Origin: Bacteroidota bacterium
GTDB taxonomy: Bacteria > Bacteroidota > Bacteroidia > Flavobacteriales_D > Sanyastnellaceae
Assembly (NCBI GenBank): GCA_027622975.1
Contig: JAQBVN010000007.1
Coordinates: 34,937-98,936, forward strand
Length of the DNA: 64,000 nucleotides
Reading direction: 5' to 3'
Position 1 is the first letter of the stretch; each line of letters begins with the position of its first letter. Shown in pieces: positions 44,461 through 55,653 of the stretch. The position numbers and the translations under genes were made by a program. The notes beneath the pieces were generated by a model. That model searched no databases. It saw only the letters and a list, made by a program, of their open reading frames with translations, and was not told where the DNA came from.

Positions 44461-46881
44461 ATGGCCCAAAATCCTCAACAGCCCCTCGTCAGTTTGGATG
44501 ACTTGCGGCCCTACATCACGTTGTTGGGCAGGAACTGGTGGCTGATTGTGGGATTGTCGGTGCTGGGTTATGCAGCGGGAAGACTGGTGACTCACCGCCA
44601 GCTAGAGACACACGAAGCCACGGCTGAAATCCTTCTGACCCAAGGAGAGACCCCGAGTATGCTCGGCATGATGGCCGGTGGAGCAGGCGCAATGGGGTTC
44701 CGTGGAAACGACAACGTCCAAAACCAATTGCGCGTCATCCGCAGCTACGACCTCGTTGGACGCGTCCTGGACCGCATTGACGACCAAGTCGATCATTTTT
44801 TGGTGGGTCGGTTGAAGGCCACCCCCGTGGATGGGTTTGGAGCGATTTCGATTGACGTCCAAGCCGAGGCCTGGGATCCTTCCAACATGGGCCTTCCCAT
44901 CGATGTGTTTGTGCTCGATGCTCAGCGATTTCGCCTTGTGATTCCCGACGCTTGGGGAGGCGAAGACCGCGTGTTGGACCGCGCCTTTGGGGATCGCGTT
45001 CAAGAGGCCGGTGTAGATTTGGTGGTGCGACTCAACAGAGAATACACCCTCGACAACAGGCGCTTGGCCATGGCCCAATCGCAGCACTTCCGCATCCAAG
45101 TGTTTTCGCGCGAACAACGCATTGAGGACTACCGAAAACGCTTAACTGCCAGCAACGTTGATCGCACGAGCATCATTGCCTTGAAATGTCAGGACGTGAT
45201 GCCAGGGCGCGCCGTGCGATTTTTGGACTCCTTGGCTTCGACCTTCATTGCGTACACCGCTGAAGCCAAGCTTGAGACCAGCCTACAGACAGAGAAATTC
45301 ATCAACAGCCAACTCCTCGAGATGCAAGCGATCACCGATACGCTTGAAAGGCAGGTGGATTACTTCCGTGCCCAAAACGACGTGCTTGATTTGACATTGG
45401 AGCAGTCGCAGGCGTTTGAGCGGTTGCTCGATTTGGAAAACCAAAAACGCCTGATGGAGATGCAGGACAACAGCCTGCTGACCCTCGAAGATTACCTCCG
45501 CAACCCCGGGACGGACTTGCCCCCTATAGGCTACCTCTCCCTCGAGGATGGCATCATGGTGGACAAACTCGGAGAACTGTATGGATTGCAGGCACGTCGG
45601 TCGGCCATGTTGCTCGATGTTCAGCCGGGTTCCTACCAAATTCGACGCATTGACTCCGCCATGACCTTGGTCAGAACGGGCATGGTGAGCTACTTGGCTG
45701 ACATGATGGCCGAGATGGAGCGACGAAAGGTGGAATTGTCGGCCCAGATTCGAGAAGTCGAAAACATGTTGACGGGATTGCCCAAGACACAACGCGACAT
45801 CTTGGCCATGGAGCGGAAACTGGCTGTGAACGAAAAACTCGCGGTCTACCTGTTGGAGCGAAAGGCCGCCACCATCATCGACCGTGCGAGCATCACCCCT
45901 GAAGCGCGCATGATTGAAACCGCACGCTATTCTGGGGTGGTGGGGCCGGACAAGAGTCGCACCATCTTGGTTTACACCGCCGTGGGCTTGCTCATTGCCT
46001 TGGCCATCGGGTTGATCCGGATGGTGTTCTTCGAGCGCATTGAGTCAGTGACCGAACTGAAAGAAGTGGCGGAATTCCCCGTGTTGGGAAGCATCCCATA
46101 TTTTCCGACCATCGATGACGACCCCATCGCCGTGCGGGCAGACAGCCGATCCGCGGCCACGGAGGCATTCCGGTCGTTGCGCACGAATTTGCAGTACCTC
46201 CTTGCCCAAGAGGGTGCCAATGTCATCTTGGTGTCGTCCCTGCATCCTTCGGAAGGCAAGTCCTTTGTTTCGGCCAACTTGTCGAGCATTTTGGCCAAAG
46301 CTGGAAAACGCGTTTGCCTGGTCGACCTCGACATGCACAAGCCCAAGACCCACAAATACATGGGGCTGGAGAACACACGAGGAGCTTCGAGCATTTTGGT
46401 GGGCCGCGCCAAAGCCCCTGAAGTCAAGCAACGAGGGCCCTACCCCTCCCTTGACGTGATCACCGCAGGGCCCGTGCCTCCCAACGCCTCGGATTTGATC
46501 CTCAGCGACCGCCTGGTCTCGTTGGTGCGTGAATTGAAGGAAGAGTACGACTACGTCATTTTGGACACCGCTCCGATTCTGCTCATCAACGATGCACTCG
46601 TTCTGATGCGTCACGTGGACACCGGTTTGTTGGTGATGAATGTGCACCTGGCCAACAGGCGTGGCGTGGAACACATGGAAGGCGTCTTGGCTCAAAACGG
46701 GCTGAAACATGCCTCGTTTGTTTTGAATGGCATCAAGCCCAAACGCTGGATGTACTACTACAGCAAGTACGTCTCGAAGTATGGATATGGCTATGGATAC
46801 GGCGGGTATGGATACGGTGGATACGGTGGGTACGGCGCGCGCTATGGGGACGAGCCTGAAATGGACGACAACGTTTCCTGA
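44461..46881 (+). CDS. Wzc-type polysaccharide co-polymerase / BY-kinase
   Basis: About 806 residues. An N-terminal Wzz domain with a membrane helix (NWWLIVGLSVLGYAAG) leads to a long periplasmic coiled-coil part (about 270-490), a second helix (TILVYTAVGLLIALAIGLI) and a cytoplasmic bacterial tyrosine kinase domain. The kinase has a variant Walker A (HPSEGKSFVSANL, about residue 600), Walker A' (VCLVDLDMHKPK) and Walker B (YVILDTAPIL). The C-terminus is a tyrosine/glycine cluster (YYYSKYVSKYGYGYGYGG and on), the autophosphorylation tail. Such proteins control chain length and export of capsule or exopolysaccharide. No wza, wzx or wzy lies beside it; the glycosyltransferases are 9 kb downstream. 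The upstream frame to 44254 is antisense to the neighbour. Confidence 0.93.
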   Translation: MAQNPQQPLVSLDDLRPYITLLGRNWWLIVGLSVLGYAAGRLVTHRQLETHEATAEILLTQGETPSMLGMMAGGAGAMGFRGNDNVQNQLRVIRSYDLVGRVLDRIDDQVDHFLVGRLKATPVDGFGAISIDVQAEAWDPSNMGLPIDVFVLDAQRFRLVIPDAWGGEDRVLDRAFGDRVQEAGVDLVVRLNREYTLDNRRLAMAQSQHFRIQVFSREQRIEDYRKRLTASNVDRTSIIALKCQDVMPGRAVRFLDSLASTFIAYTAEAKLETSLQTEKFINSQLLEMQAITDTLERQVDYFRAQNDVLDLTLEQSQAFERLLDLENQKRLMEMQDNSLLTLEDYLRNPGTDLPPIGYLSLEDGIMVDKLGELYGLQARRSAMLLDVQPGSYQIRRIDSAMTLVRTGMVSYLADMMAEMERRKVELSAQIREVENMLTGLPKTQRDILAMERKLAVNEKLAVYLLERKAATIIDRASITPEARMIETARYSGVVGPDKSRTILVYTAVGLLIALAIGLIRMVFFERIESVTELKEVAEFPVLGSIPYFPTIDDDPIAVRADSRSAATEAFRSLRTNLQYLLAQEGANVILVSSLHPSEGKSFVSANLSSILAKAGKRVCLVDLDMHKPKTHKYMGLENTRGASSILVGRAKAPEVKQRGPYPSLDVITAGPVPPNASDLILSDRLVSLVRELKEEYDYVILDTAPILLINDALVLMRHVDTGLLVMNVHLANRRGVEHMEGVLAQNGLKHASFVLNGIKPKRWMYYYSKYVSKYGYGYGYGGYGYGGYGGYGARYGDEPEMDDNVS

Positions 46882-47005
46882 CCCAGCGGAAGTCCCGAGT
46901 GACTCCAGTCCCGGGATCAAGCGTGGGAGCCCATTCATTGACCCCACCCACACCCCATTGTGAGCAACCCCTTCATGGAGGCATGCGTTCTGTGAGTGCG
47001 ACATG

Positions 47006-47013
47006 TAATTTTG
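47006..47013 (+). promoter_or_regulatory. -7 promoter element (TAATTTTG) for the T9SS type B protein
   Basis: TAATTTTG matches TAnnTTTG, 46 bp before the ATG at 47060, in a 178-bp gap with no other evident feature. No good -33 match was found. Confidence 0.45.
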
Positions 47014-47059
47014 AGAGAAATCCCGCGTTGGGAGCTTCAAACCTTGTTGTTCTCTGTCC

Positions 47060-49288
47060 ATGATGCCAATGCACCTTCCCCTTCCGCGTTTGACTGCAAA
47101 GCTTCACCCGGAACGCTTTGTGTCCGTGCTTTGGATCGCAGTGTGCGCCTTGGGGCTCTCGGGACCCCTCCCCTCGGTGGCCCAGCTTCCTCCGCCCGAC
47201 TTCACGCATGTCAACAATGTGAATGCGGCTGGGAACGCCACGCTGCATTGGAACATCTTTTCCGCTGTGGGAGGAGAGGCGTTTGTCCAAAACGAAGTGA
47301 AGGTGTTTGACCTGAATCAAAACGCATTGTCCAACCAATGGCACATCATCGCTCCGGACCAGGTGACGGGACAACTTCCCACAGGATGGGTCATGCCCTC
47401 GTTTTTGTACGATGCCAATCAAATGGCCCATTGCTACGTGGGGGTGCAAGTGACCGTGGAGAATGGGGTGCAATCGGTCTCCGACCCCTCACCGTTTCTT
47501 TGCTCCATTCACGTGGGCATCCAGGAGGGAACCTCTCCTGGAGATGTCGATCTTTCTTGGAACAGTCCCTACGCTTTGACAGGTGAAGCCGCGGGAGGGC
47601 CCTTCCAAATCGAGAAACTCAACGAATTCACAGGGGAGTGGGACCTGATTGCCACCGTGCCGGACTCACCCTACGGCGGGAGTTTCACCCACAATGCAGG
47701 TCCCTGCGCTCAATTGCTGGTGTACAAGGTGACCCAACTTGCCAGCAACGGAGAGGATCTGCACGTCAGCAACATCGCTGACTTGATTATGGGCAACGCG
47801 GTGGGTGAAACACCCGTGGTCACGCATGTGGATGTCGTCGACCCCGGTTTGGCCCATGTGCACTGGGACTACAATGTGATTCCTGGCGAAACATTGGGGT
47901 ACATCGTCTACAAATGCCTCGACACCGGAGGTGGTGCCATCGTGGCCACCATCGAAGATCCCACCGTGCTCGACATCGTCATCCCAACGTCCAGCCCCAA
48001 CCAGGGACCCGAAAGCTACCAAGTCGCCGCCTACGATTGCGTGGATGACGATGGAACCCCCAACCCTTCAGGGGCCGGTGCCTGCGTCCGAACGGTGTTC
48101 ATGACTGCCGCCCAAATCCCTTGCACAGACCGGGCTCAATTGGCCTGGATGCCACCTGTGGGACTGGCTGGCGGCGTGGCCGAGTACATCCCGCAATACC
48201 GGGAAGGAGGTGGGGCTTGGGTAAGCATTGACACCCTTCCATCGACAGCACAGAGTGTGGTTCACGAGGGCGCGTCGCTCGATGTTTCCACGACGTACCG
48301 CGTCCTGGCCAAGGGCGGCGAATTTCACACCGCCACTTCCAACGTGGAGGAAGTGGAATTCGATTACCCCGATGCACCCATGCCGCCCGTGATGCGCCGC
48401 GTTTCCGTCCTCGACAGAACACGGGTGGAGCTCGTGCTTGCCACCGATCCTGGGGCCACGGAGGTGAGCCTGTACCAATTTGAGCGCTGGAACCCCGCTG
48501 ACAGCTCCTGGACACCGTTGACACCCAAGTATCCCGCGAGTTTGGGCTTCCAAGTGACACACGTAGACCCCCAGCGCCACACCTCAGAAACCCAGTACCG
48601 CTACCGTGCCGTGGTGTTCAATGGGTGCGAAGCCATCGTGGGACAATCGCAAGTAGCCGAGACCATCCTGCTTCGAGGCTACGGGAGCACCACCGAGGGC
48701 ATGTTTGAAAACAGCCTGATTTGGACGCCCTACAACGGATTTGCGGAAGGACTCGATCGCTATGAAGTGGTGCGCAAACTTTCCAATGATCCGGCCGTGG
48801 CTTTTGAACCCTTGGAGACTGTGGCACCCATCCACGAAACCCATGAAGACCAGGTGGGGGATGAAATGGACACCCCGGGCATCTTCTGCTACCGGGTTTT
48901 GGCCATCGAACACAGCGTGGATGGACAGGTGTTGCAAGGGGCGGCTTCCAACGAAATCTGTTTGACCGAAGACCCCATCGTGTGGATCCCCAATGCGTTC
49001 ACCCCCGGAACCAACGGCATCAACGATTGGTTTCCATGGCCTCCTGGTCAAGCCCAGGTTGGGTTCTTGGGCGAGCCCCAACCGGGCAGTTCCAATTTCA
49101 TCATGGATGTCGTCTCTCGGTGGGGCCTCTCTGCTTTTCACAGTGAATCCATCGACGAGCCATGGGATGGCAAGGTGGGAGGACAACTGGCTCAGGAGGG
49201 AATCTATGCGGTGCACATTCGCTACTTGGACGGAGCTGGCGCTTGGAGAACCCAAACGATTCAACTCACCGTCCTTCCGGGCGAGTGA
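47060..49288 (+). CDS. Secreted protein with FnIII-like repeats and T9SS type B sorting domain
   Basis: A 742-residue protein. A long N-terminal signal (hydrophobic VLWIAVCALGLSGPLPSVAQ, cleavage near AQ-LPPP) precedes several fibronectin type III-like beta domains with recurrent WNP/ W-x-P strands. It ends with the gliding motility-associated C-terminal (type B, CHU_C) domain: VWIPNAFTPGTNGINDWF, VSRWG, the EPWDGKVGGQLAQEGIYAVHIRY segment and a last strand QTIQLTV. Type B domains direct T9SS export and cell-surface attachment, as in SprB-type adhesins. Specific ligand unknown. A promoter-like TAATTTTG lies upstream. Confidence 0.87.
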   Translation: MMPMHLPLPRLTAKLHPERFVSVLWIAVCALGLSGPLPSVAQLPPPDFTHVNNVNAAGNATLHWNIFSAVGGEAFVQNEVKVFDLNQNALSNQWHIIAPDQVTGQLPTGWVMPSFLYDANQMAHCYVGVQVTVENGVQSVSDPSPFLCSIHVGIQEGTSPGDVDLSWNSPYALTGEAAGGPFQIEKLNEFTGEWDLIATVPDSPYGGSFTHNAGPCAQLLVYKVTQLASNGEDLHVSNIADLIMGNAVGETPVVTHVDVVDPGLAHVHWDYNVIPGETLGYIVYKCLDTGGGAIVATIEDPTVLDIVIPTSSPNQGPESYQVAAYDCVDDDGTPNPSGAGACVRTVFMTAAQIPCTDRAQLAWMPPVGLAGGVAEYIPQYREGGGAWVSIDTLPSTAQSVVHEGASLDVSTTYRVLAKGGEFHTATSNVEEVEFDYPDAPMPPVMRRVSVLDRTRVELVLATDPGATEVSLYQFERWNPADSSWTPLTPKYPASLGFQVTHVDPQRHTSETQYRYRAVVFNGCEAIVGQSQVAETILLRGYGSTTEGMFENSLIWTPYNGFAEGLDRYEVVRKLSNDPAVAFEPLETVAPIHETHEDQVGDEMDTPGIFCYRVLAIEHSVDGQVLQGAASNEICLTEDPIVWIPNAFTPGTNGINDWFPWPPGQAQVGFLGEPQPGSSNFIMDVVSRWGLSAFHSESIDEPWDGKVGGQLAQEGIYAVHIRYLDGAGAWRTQTIQLTVLPGE

Positions 49289-49315
49289 CCGCGTGCATGT
49301 GAAGTGGAACTTCAT

Positions 49316-50863
<1,548 letters not shown>

Positions 50864-50982
50864 GCGGCTCGAGCCAAAACTTCGCGCCTCCAGTGAAGCC
50901 AACAGAAGAAACATCCATCCAAGAAGCGCTTACAATCACCTTGTCCATCACGCGCCAATCCGAGACACAAAAGACGAAGACC

Positions 50983-53013
50983 ATGAACAACGTTTGGAAA
51001 GCCTTTGGGGCGATAGGAGCCCTTCTCTTTTTGATGGCATTGCCCTTCCACAGCCTTGCCCAACGCGGCATCGTCAACCCAGACACCCCTGTTTTGGAGG
51101 TGGGTGGAGAGTTGGTGACCCTGTCCGACTTCGCGGCCATCTATGGGAAGAACAACCGCGACAGTGTTTATACCGTCGAGACCCTCGACGAGTACATGGA
51201 GCTGTTTGTCAACTTCAAGATGAAAGTTCTTGAGGCCGAGTCCTTGGGCATGGACACCGTGCCTGCGTTCTTGAAAGAATTGGCCGGGTACCGCGAACAA
51301 CTGGCTCGACCTTACCTGGTGGATGGGGACCTCTTGGATGCCTTGGTGAAGGAGGCGTTTGAGCGTCGTCAAAGCGAAGTCAAAGCACGACACATCCTCG
51401 TGAGTCTCGATGACTCGGCCTCCCCTGCCGACACCTTGCGCGCCTGGAACCGCATCCAAGAGCTCCGCCAACGCGTGATGGGTGGCGAGAATTTTGAGGC
51501 CGTGGCGAAAGATCGAGACGGCAGCGACGACCCTTCGGTGAAAGACAATGGGGGTGACCTCGGCTGGTTCACAGCCTTTCAGATGGTCTATCCTTTCGAA
51601 GATGCCGCCTACAAGACAGAGGTGGGAGCCATCAGCGAGGTGGTGCGCACGCGCTACGGGTACCACATTCTGGAAGTGACCGGCAAGCGCAAAGCCCGTG
51701 GTGAAGTGCAAGTGGCTCACATCATGGTGCGCATGCCCGCCGATGCACCCCAACATCAAGTGGCCAATGCTGAGGGTCGCATCCAAGAGGTCCAACGCCT
51801 TCTTGGCAGCGGAGAGTCGTTTGAAGCGCTCGCCATGAAGTACAGCGAGGACCCCTCGTCTTCGGCCAAAGGCGGCGCGCTGCCGTGGTTTGGCACCGGA
51901 AAGATGGTGGAGGAATTTGAGGATGCAGCGTTTGGGATTGAGGGCATTGGCGAGGTGGTGGGTCCTGTGCGCACCAGCTACGGCTTCCACCTCATCAAGC
52001 TCCTGGACAAGAAAACCTTGCCGACCCTTGCCGAGAGCGAGCGCGAATTGGCCAAGAAGGTGCGTCGAGATTCACGCGCCGACATCACCCGAGATTCCTT
52101 CCTGCGCAAGTTGCGCGTCGAATATGGGGTCAACGTCGACCCACGCCGTCTCGAGGCCTTGAAGGTCGCAGCCGGTCGGGTCGACAGCCTCTTCTACCCT
52201 GGCCACCCCTTGACCGGCGTTCGCACGAGTGAGATGGCCAAAACCCTGTTCTCCATCGATGGCAATCCGCATGCTGTGTCGGATTTTGTGACGTGGGTGA
52301 ACCGCACGAAGGTTCGTAACCTCGAGAGGGAACGTCGCCAAATGGTGGGAGACGAGGTGGAGCGCTACGTGGAGGAGCAGCTTTTGGCCTACGAGGACAC
52401 CAAGCTGGAGCAGAAGCACACCGACTTTCGACTGTTGATGGAGGAATATCACGACGGCATCTTGTTGTTTGAACTGACAGACCAAAACGTGTGGACGCGC
52501 GCCGTCCGCGACACGGCAGGCCTCGAGGACTTCCACCAGCGCAATGCCCAACTCTTCATGTGGGACGAGCGCCTCGAGGTGGGCATCCACACGTGTGCCG
52601 ACGTCAAGATTGCCAAGAAGGTCCGCAAGCTTTTGCGCAAAGGCGAGGACATTGAAGGCTACCGTCGCGAACTCATGGCTGAACAGCCCTTGGGTCTGAG
52701 GAACGAATTTGGCAAGTTCTTGCGCGGGGACAATGCGTGGGCAGATCGCGCATTTGACGCCCTTGACGCAGGCACCTTGACGGAAGGCAAGGACGGCTTG
52801 GTGCTGTTGGAAACCTCCGAGGGGGGAGACCAGGTCATTTTGGTCCACGTCCAAGCCCAGCTGCCCCATTCTCCCAAGGCATTGAATGATTGCCGGGGTC
52901 AAGCCATTGCGGCCTACCAAGATCACCTTGAGCAGGAGTGGATCATGGCGCTTCGCCGGAAATACAATTTCAAGATCAACCGCGAGGCCCTGTACAGCTT
53001 GGTTCGGCCATGA
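50983..53013 (+). CDS. Periplasmic peptidyl-prolyl isomerase with two parvulin domains
   Basis: About 676 residues. The signal peptide (MNNVWKAFGAIGALLFLMALPFHSLAQ) sets the start; the open frame before it is ignored. Two parvulin domains are seen: ARHILVSLDD...GGDLGWFTAFQMVYPFE...RYGYHILEVTG, and AHIMVRMPAD...GGALPWFGTGKMVEEFE...SYGFHLIKLLD. A long helical C-terminal chaperone part follows. It is PpiD/SurA-like, folding outer-membrane and secreted proteins in the periplasm. It overlaps the next gene's start by ATGA. The order guaB-PPIase-lipoprotein-SurA is one I know from other Bacteroidota. Confidence 0.9.
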   Translation: MNNVWKAFGAIGALLFLMALPFHSLAQRGIVNPDTPVLEVGGELVTLSDFAAIYGKNNRDSVYTVETLDEYMELFVNFKMKVLEAESLGMDTVPAFLKELAGYREQLARPYLVDGDLLDALVKEAFERRQSEVKARHILVSLDDSASPADTLRAWNRIQELRQRVMGGENFEAVAKDRDGSDDPSVKDNGGDLGWFTAFQMVYPFEDAAYKTEVGAISEVVRTRYGYHILEVTGKRKARGEVQVAHIMVRMPADAPQHQVANAEGRIQEVQRLLGSGESFEALAMKYSEDPSSSAKGGALPWFGTGKMVEEFEDAAFGIEGIGEVVGPVRTSYGFHLIKLLDKKTLPTLAESERELAKKVRRDSRADITRDSFLRKLRVEYGVNVDPRRLEALKVAAGRVDSLFYPGHPLTGVRTSEMAKTLFSIDGNPHAVSDFVTWVNRTKVRNLERERRQMVGDEVERYVEEQLLAYEDTKLEQKHTDFRLLMEEYHDGILLFELTDQNVWTRAVRDTAGLEDFHQRNAQLFMWDERLEVGIHTCADVKIAKKVRKLLRKGEDIEGYRRELMAEQPLGLRNEFGKFLRGDNAWADRAFDALDAGTLTEGKDGLVLLETSEGGDQVILVHVQAQLPHSPKALNDCRGQAIAAYQDHLEQEWIMALRRKYNFKINREALYSLVRP

Positions 53014-53999
53014 AGCCCGCCACCTTCCCGTCCTTGAGAGCCTGGGGCGTCATCGGCACGTGGGGCGTGCTGGGCGCACTCGGATTGCTGGGCGGGACGG
53101 GATGCACCCCACGTGAAGGCAGGGGCGCCTTTGGGTCAGACGTCGTGGCGACGGCCTATGAAGCGAGGCTGACCTGGGACAGTTTGGCCTCCAAAGTGCC
53201 GGACGACCTCAACCTCGAAGACAGCGCCGCCTTCGCTGAGCGCGTGATTGACCGATGGATGCGTGAACATGTCATGTTCCACCAAGCTGAGCAGCATCTC
53301 CAGGCCGAGCGCGCCCAAATCCAACGCGCCCTCGACGCCTATCGCAAAAGCTTGACCATCAATACGTACGAGACACGTTATGTGGAAAGCCGGCTGAACA
53401 CAGCGGTCAGCGAGGCCGACATTTTGGCCTATTACGAGGGTCATCAGGAGCTGTTCACGTTGCACGATCACACCGTGCGGGTGCTCTACGCCCACCTGCC
53501 CGACCGGGCATGGGTCGCTGCCCAACGAGGCCGCCCGCTGTCGCCCGCCCAGGCCAAGCGTTGGAACCGTGACCAAGATTCTGTGCGCACCTGGCTGGCA
53601 CGGGCCGACTCCGTGACCATCCCCGCCTTGGAGCGCTGGTGCATTGAACAAGGGGCCTTGCATCATGTGGACCATGAAGCGTGGTGGAATTTGAGCGACC
53701 TCTTGCAGGAAATTCCGCTGTCTCTCTACCGCGTGGAAGACCAAATCCAAAGCACCTCCCCCCTCTCCTTCGAGCTGGAAGGGCGCCGGTATTTTGTCAA
53801 GTTTTTGGAGGCCGGTCTCAAAGGCCGAACCGCCCCCCTCGAGGTGGCCCGCATTCAAATCGAGGAGTTGATCCTACAAGCTCGGCGCCAAGCCATGCTC
53901 GAAGCCTTGAGAGACACCCTCTACCAAAGGGCTTGGGCCGAGGGGGCGTTGCGGCGTGAGGGATTGGCTGGAAAAACGGACCCTGAAGAATTTCCATGA
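53010..53999 (+). CDS. SurA-N-like lipoprotein without parvulin domain
   Basis: About 329 residues. The signal peptide ends in a lipobox (LLGGTGC), giving a lipoprotein. The body is mostly alpha-helical (FAERVIDRWMREHVMFHQAEQHL, YETRYVESRLNTAVSEADILAYYEGHQELF), like the chaperone part of SurA/PrsA with the YYexH-type motif. No parvulin core (GGDLGWF) is present, so isomerase activity is unlikely. It lies between two parvulin genes and is coupled to the first; it is probably a periplasmic chaperone acting with them. Confidence 0.8.
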   Translation: MKPATFPSLRAWGVIGTWGVLGALGLLGGTGCTPREGRGAFGSDVVATAYEARLTWDSLASKVPDDLNLEDSAAFAERVIDRWMREHVMFHQAEQHLQAERAQIQRALDAYRKSLTINTYETRYVESRLNTAVSEADILAYYEGHQELFTLHDHTVRVLYAHLPDRAWVAAQRGRPLSPAQAKRWNRDQDSVRTWLARADSVTIPALERWCIEQGALHHVDHEAWWNLSDLLQEIPLSLYRVEDQIQSTSPLSFELEGRRYFVKFLEAGLKGRTAPLEVARIQIEELILQARRQAMLEALRDTLYQRAWAEGALRREGLAGKTDPEEFP

Positions 54000-54068
54000 G
54001 GGATAAATTGTGAGGAAGCCTTCGGGTGGAGGAGGCGAAAAGTGGCGGCAGGCCCATACCTTCGTTCC

Positions 54069-55547
54069 ATGAATCTCAGCCTGAAGACACGTCAAACCCA
54101 CGGACTCTGCCAGTCATCCTGGAGAGGACGCCTGTGGGTGGGACTCTTGATGTTCTCAGTAGTTCCCGTCATGCGGGGACAACCCGGTGAAGAGAGCTAC
54201 CAACGCATCGACGGCATCGTAGCCGTGGTCGGGGACGAAATTGTGTTGGCAAGCGACATCCAAGAACGCGTGGTCCAAGCACAGATGGAAGGAAACGTCG
54301 TGACAGAAGCCCAAACGTGTGGCCTGCTCGAATCCATCCTGTTTGAGAAGCTCCTCGTGCACAACGCACGGCTCGACAGTTTGGAAGTCACAGAGGCGGA
54401 AGTGATGGGGGAAATTGACCGCAGGTTGACGTACTACTTGCAGATGTTTGGCACCTTGGAAGCGTTTGAAGCGGAGTATGGGAAATCTGTTGCGGAGTGG
54501 AAAGCCGACTTTCAGGAGCCCGTGTGGGAACAGTTGATGGCCCAAAAGATGCAGGCCGAAATCGACCAAAGCGTCCGCTCGACCCCGGCGCAAGTGCAAT
54601 CCTACTTTGAAAGCCTGTCCGTCGACAGCCTCCCACTGATCCCCGAGGAGTTGAGCTACAGCGAATTGGTGCTGCAGCCTGAAGTGGGAGAGCGCCAAAA
54701 ACTCCGGACCCGCAACACCCTCGACTCCATCAGAACCCTTGTGGTGACGGGCAAAATGAGCATGACCCTGGCGGCAACCAGGTACAGTGAAGACCCGGGG
54801 TCGAAGTACAAAGGCGGGTGCTACAACAACATTGCCAGAGGGCAGTTTGTCCCTGAATTTGAAGGCGCTGTGTACGGCACAGACATCGGAGATTATTCGC
54901 CTGTGTTTGAGTCGGATTTTGGCTATCACTTCCTGCGTGTCACGGACCGACGTGGCCAGCAGTTCAGCGCGTGTCACGTGTTGATGAAGCCCACCTTCGA
55001 CCCTTCAGCCCTTGTGGCCATGCAAGCCCAAAGCGATTCGGTGTCGTTGGAATTGGCCAAGGGGGAGAAGACGTTTGAACAGGCGGTGTTGGCCTACAGC
55101 ACCCGTGAGGCCACCCGCAACCAGAAGGGCCAGGTTGTCAACCCACGCGACGGAGGCAACCGATTTGGGGTGGACGAGCTCGACCCCACCATGTACTTTC
55201 TGTTGCAGGACCTTCGTGAAGGAGAGGTGTCCGCTCCTGTGCAGCTGTACGATGAGGACCAACAGGCCTATTGGGCGATGTTGCGACTCGATCGGCGCCA
55301 TCCCGCCCACCGCGCCAACCCCCAGGACGACTACGCCATGTTCCAACAACAGGTCGAATCCAACCTTCGTCAGGACGCCCTGATGCGTTGGGTGAACCGA
55401 CGCATTGGAGAGACCTATGTGCGCATCGATGCCCCCCACCAAGAGTGTGTCATGGAGATACCCTGGTTGTCGGGGTCAATCAATGCGCGGGCCATCGGAA
55501 CCAGCCCCAGGAAGGACCGTGGTAATCCCTCAGACGAAGGCAGGTGA
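54069..55547 (+). CDS. SurA-like peptidyl-prolyl isomerase
   Basis: About 492 residues. The signal peptide (LWVGLLMFSVVPVMRGQ) is followed by the SurA-like opening YQRIDGIVAVVGDEIVLASDIQ and helical chaperone segments. A parvulin core follows at about residues 190-310: ELVLQPEVG, YSEDPGSKYKGG, and the FGYHFLRVTDRRG end. A second degenerate parvulin-like part (FSACHVLMKP and SFDxAV-type helix) precedes the C-terminal helix VESNLRQDALMRWVNRR. It is the third of three folding factors; a MoxR gene often follows this gene in other Bacteroidota, but here a surface-glycan block intervenes. Confidence 0.88.
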   Translation: MNLSLKTRQTHGLCQSSWRGRLWVGLLMFSVVPVMRGQPGEESYQRIDGIVAVVGDEIVLASDIQERVVQAQMEGNVVTEAQTCGLLESILFEKLLVHNARLDSLEVTEAEVMGEIDRRLTYYLQMFGTLEAFEAEYGKSVAEWKADFQEPVWEQLMAQKMQAEIDQSVRSTPAQVQSYFESLSVDSLPLIPEELSYSELVLQPEVGERQKLRTRNTLDSIRTLVVTGKMSMTLAATRYSEDPGSKYKGGCYNNIARGQFVPEFEGAVYGTDIGDYSPVFESDFGYHFLRVTDRRGQQFSACHVLMKPTFDPSALVAMQAQSDSVSLELAKGEKTFEQAVLAYSTREATRNQKGQVVNPRDGGNRFGVDELDPTMYFLLQDLREGEVSAPVQLYDEDQQAYWAMLRLDRRHPAHRANPQDDYAMFQQQVESNLRQDALMRWVNRRIGETYVRIDAPHQECVMEIPWLSGSINARAIGTSPRKDRGNPSDEGR

Positions 55548-55653
55548 GCCCCGCGTTCCACATCCAATCGACACCCATCAACCACCGCCAACAGACACCC
55601 CCAAGGGACTCCTTGCCATCACTTGAATGTTGACGAACTTCACTTCCTGACCC

